A stretch of DNA of 64,000 nt from an uncultured Agrobacterium sp. (GTDB lineage Bacteria > Pseudomonadota > Alphaproteobacteria > Rhizobiales > Rhizobiaceae): positions 156,786 to 220,785 of the forward strand of contig CAJYTK010000001.1 in the NCBI GenBank assembly GCA_913777615.1, in the 5' to 3' direction. Positions within the stretch are counted from its first letter, which is position 1, and every line of letters starts with the position of its first letter. This document shows, piece after piece, positions 62,703 through 64,000 of this stretch. The notes under the pieces were generated by a model that was not told the DNA's origin, ran no database searches, and saw nothing but the letters and a program-made list of their open reading frames with translations. The position numbers and the translations under genes are program-made.

Positions 62703-63743
62703 ATGAGCCGCTTCCTGCCAGACCGCTTCACATTGATGCTGGTCGCCACCGTCATCCTCGCGTCGCTGCTGCCGATCAGCGGAGAGCCTGCACATTATTT
62801 CTCCATCGCGACGAAATGCGCCATTGCGCTACTCTTCTTCCTGCATGGCGCACGTCTGTCACGTGATGTGGTACTGGCGGGCATGCTGCACTGGCGGCTT
62901 CACCTCGTCATCCTTCTCGTCACCTTTGGTATCTTCCCGCTATTCGGCATCGCGCTCGGTTACATTCCAGACAGCATACTGCCGCAGCCGCTCTATATGG
63001 GCGTGCTGTTTCTATGCGTTCTGCCGTCCACAGTGCAGTCCTCGATTGCCTTCACCTCCATGGCGGGCGGCAATGTCCCGGCGGCGATCTGCGCAGCCTC
63101 GGCTTCCAATATTTTCGGCATGTTCCTGACGCCTTTGCTCGTCGGCTTCCTCTTTACCGTCGGCGGCCACGGCGGCGGCTTTTCGCTCGATGCCTTTGGC
63201 CAGATTTTCCTGCAGCTGCTGCTTCCCTTCATTGCCGGTCAGGCTCTTCAACCGTGGATCGGCAACTGGATACGCGCCCGCAAGACGCTTCTGGCCCCGG
63301 TCGATCGCGGCTCGATCCTGATGGTCGTCTACCTGGCCTTCAGTGATGCCGTCGTGGAAGGCATCTGGCATCAGTTTACGCTGCGCGATATTGCCGTGGT
63401 CATCGGCATCAACATCGTGCTCCTGACGCTTGTTTTGTGCTTCACCATGTTCGGCAGCCGTTTGCTCGGCTTCAAGAAGGAAGACGAGATCACCATTACC
63501 TTCTGCGGATCGAAGAAGAGCCTCGCAAGCGGCGTGCCGATGGCTGGCGCCATCTTTGCCGGCCAAAGCATCGGCGCCATCGTCCTGCCCATCATGCTCT
63601 TCCACCAGATCCAGCTGATGGCCTGCGCCGTGATTGCGCAGCGCTATGCCAAGAAGGCGAAGGAAGCGGAGGCTGCAAAGATTGCTGCACCGGCGGCAGA
63701 CGCGCCCGAGGCCGCTGCCATCGCCGCCAAGACGCCATCGTAG
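62703..63743 (+). CDS. Bile acid:sodium symporter family (SBF-like) transporter
   Basis: A 346-residue inner-membrane protein with about ten helices, of the SBF/YfeH-like group: 'ALLFFLHGARLSRDVVLAGM', 'FLCVLPSTVQSSIAFTSMAG' (a conserved substrate-site region) and 'ITFCGSKKSLASGVPMAGAI'. The C-terminal tail is Ala/Lys/Glu-rich. Bacterial members transport organic anions; the substrate is unknown. The gene is divergent from a LysR regulator that probably controls it. It is followed by a repeat element. Confidence 0.9.
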   Translation: MSRFLPDRFTLMLVATVILASLLPISGEPAHYFSIATKCAIALLFFLHGARLSRDVVLAGMLHWRLHLVILLVTFGIFPLFGIALGYIPDSILPQPLYMGVLFLCVLPSTVQSSIAFTSMAGGNVPAAICAASASNIFGMFLTPLLVGFLFTVGGHGGGFSLDAFGQIFLQLLLPFIAGQALQPWIGNWIRARKTLLAPVDRGSILMVVYLAFSDAVVEGIWHQFTLRDIAVVIGINIVLLTLVLCFTMFGSRLLGFKKEDEITITFCGSKKSLASGVPMAGAIFAGQSIGAIVLPIMLFHQIQLMACAVIAQRYAKKAKEAEAAKIAAPAADAPEAAAIAAKTPS

Positions 63744-63754
63744 AGCGTTTCCCT

Positions 63755-64000
63755 GTTAAATAGAAACAGTTCTGTTGGTTCAAACGGGATCGACTGATTG
63801 TCCGGGCGGCGTGTGCCGTAGCCAACGCATACGGCCAAGCCGTCCGGGCAAGCAGGTGGCCCGTTTCAACCAACCCGAAGGGCCGGTCATCTTTCCGCGA
63901 GGCTCAAAGGCGATCGGCTCGACCGTACCTTTGGGTATGCCCTTCGCCAATCGCCTTTGCCCTGACGAAAACCTGCTCCGGCAGAACGTTTCTATTTAAC
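63755..64000. repeat. Structured element with inverted ends, at the window edge
   Basis: The left end (63755-63774, starting GTTAAATAGAAAC) and the right end (63982-64000) are inverted repeats with one 1-nt indel. Inside are further stems: TTGGTTCAAACGGG (63775-63788) with CCCGTTTCAACCAA (63861-63874), a GC-rich nested hairpin (about 63799-63848), and AAAGGCGAT (63906-63914) with ATCGCCTTT (63950-63958). No gene is present. It resembles a miniature inverted-repeat element or a structured RNA; the window ends at its edge. Confidence 0.65.

Overview
This 64 kb window comes from a chromosome of an alphaproteobacterium, almost certainly of the Rhizobiaceae (Agrobacterium/Rhizobium group). Supporting this are the high GC content with G/C-rich third codon positions, alphaproteobacterial hallmark proteins (RcdA/DUF1465, GapR/DUF2312, homospermidine synthase, Omp10-like lipoprotein, DUF1192, DUF882, DUF459, DUF1036), cysteine-free L31 and L36 ribosomal proteins, and rhizobial-type palindromic intergenic repeats. 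From memory, many of these core genes (pgk, fda, pyk, hemH, galU, gltBD) lie together on the linear chromosome of Agrobacterium; this was not checked.

Layout. 1-5 kb: a K+/H+ antiporter cut by the window edge, pgk, class I aldolase and a broken HTH/2TM regulator. 5-8 kb: an MFS transporter, DUF1192, an intergenic region with two perfect CtrA-type boxes and a candidate small RNA, then rcdA. 8-10 kb: an accessory-looking patch with a low-complexity protein carrying an 85-residue duplication. 10-24 kb: rpmE, an ABC exporter, a MotA/TolQ plus OmpA/MotB pair, suhB, a Sel1 protein, thiE, TauE, two YdcH-like genes, purEK, rpmJ, a TPR protein, gapR, DUF1244 and an N-formylglutamate amidohydrolase. 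24-32 kb: DUF1036, pyk, a protein made of 73 gap-free octapeptides, a DUF882 protein, and a response regulator with a sigma-54-type AAA+ domain lacking GAFTGA. 32-44 kb: pepF, an aminotransferase, a GGDEF protein, hss, a lipoprotein, a 5'-nucleotidase-LysM fusion, hemH, and a stomatin/NfeD pair. 44-54 kb: a TetR regulator, a DMT transporter, kdsD, an outer membrane barrel, galU, a lytic transglycosylase, DUF459, a KGG stress protein with an EcfG-type promoter, and DJ-1 and GlxA proteins. 54-64 kb: gltD, a 50-residue membrane gene, gltB, threonine aldolase, LysR, an SBF transporter and a structured repeat at the end.

Functionally the window is mainly housekeeping: lower glycolysis (pgk, fda, pyk), ammonia assimilation (gltBD), purine (purEK), thiamine, heme and polyamine synthesis, and envelope maintenance (kdsD, galU, lytic transglycosylase, OmpA/MotB, DUF882, LysM). 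RcdA, GapR and the CtrA-type boxes form a cell-cycle thread.

The observations most worth following are (1) the octad-repeat protein with its exact 8- and 136-residue periodicities, (2) the double TTAA-N7-TTAA region and sRNA candidate before rcdA, (3) the GAFTGA-less regulator, (4) paired dyads in front of gltB, and (5) the duplicated low-complexity ORF. No rRNA, tRNA, CRISPR array, transposase or prophage was seen.
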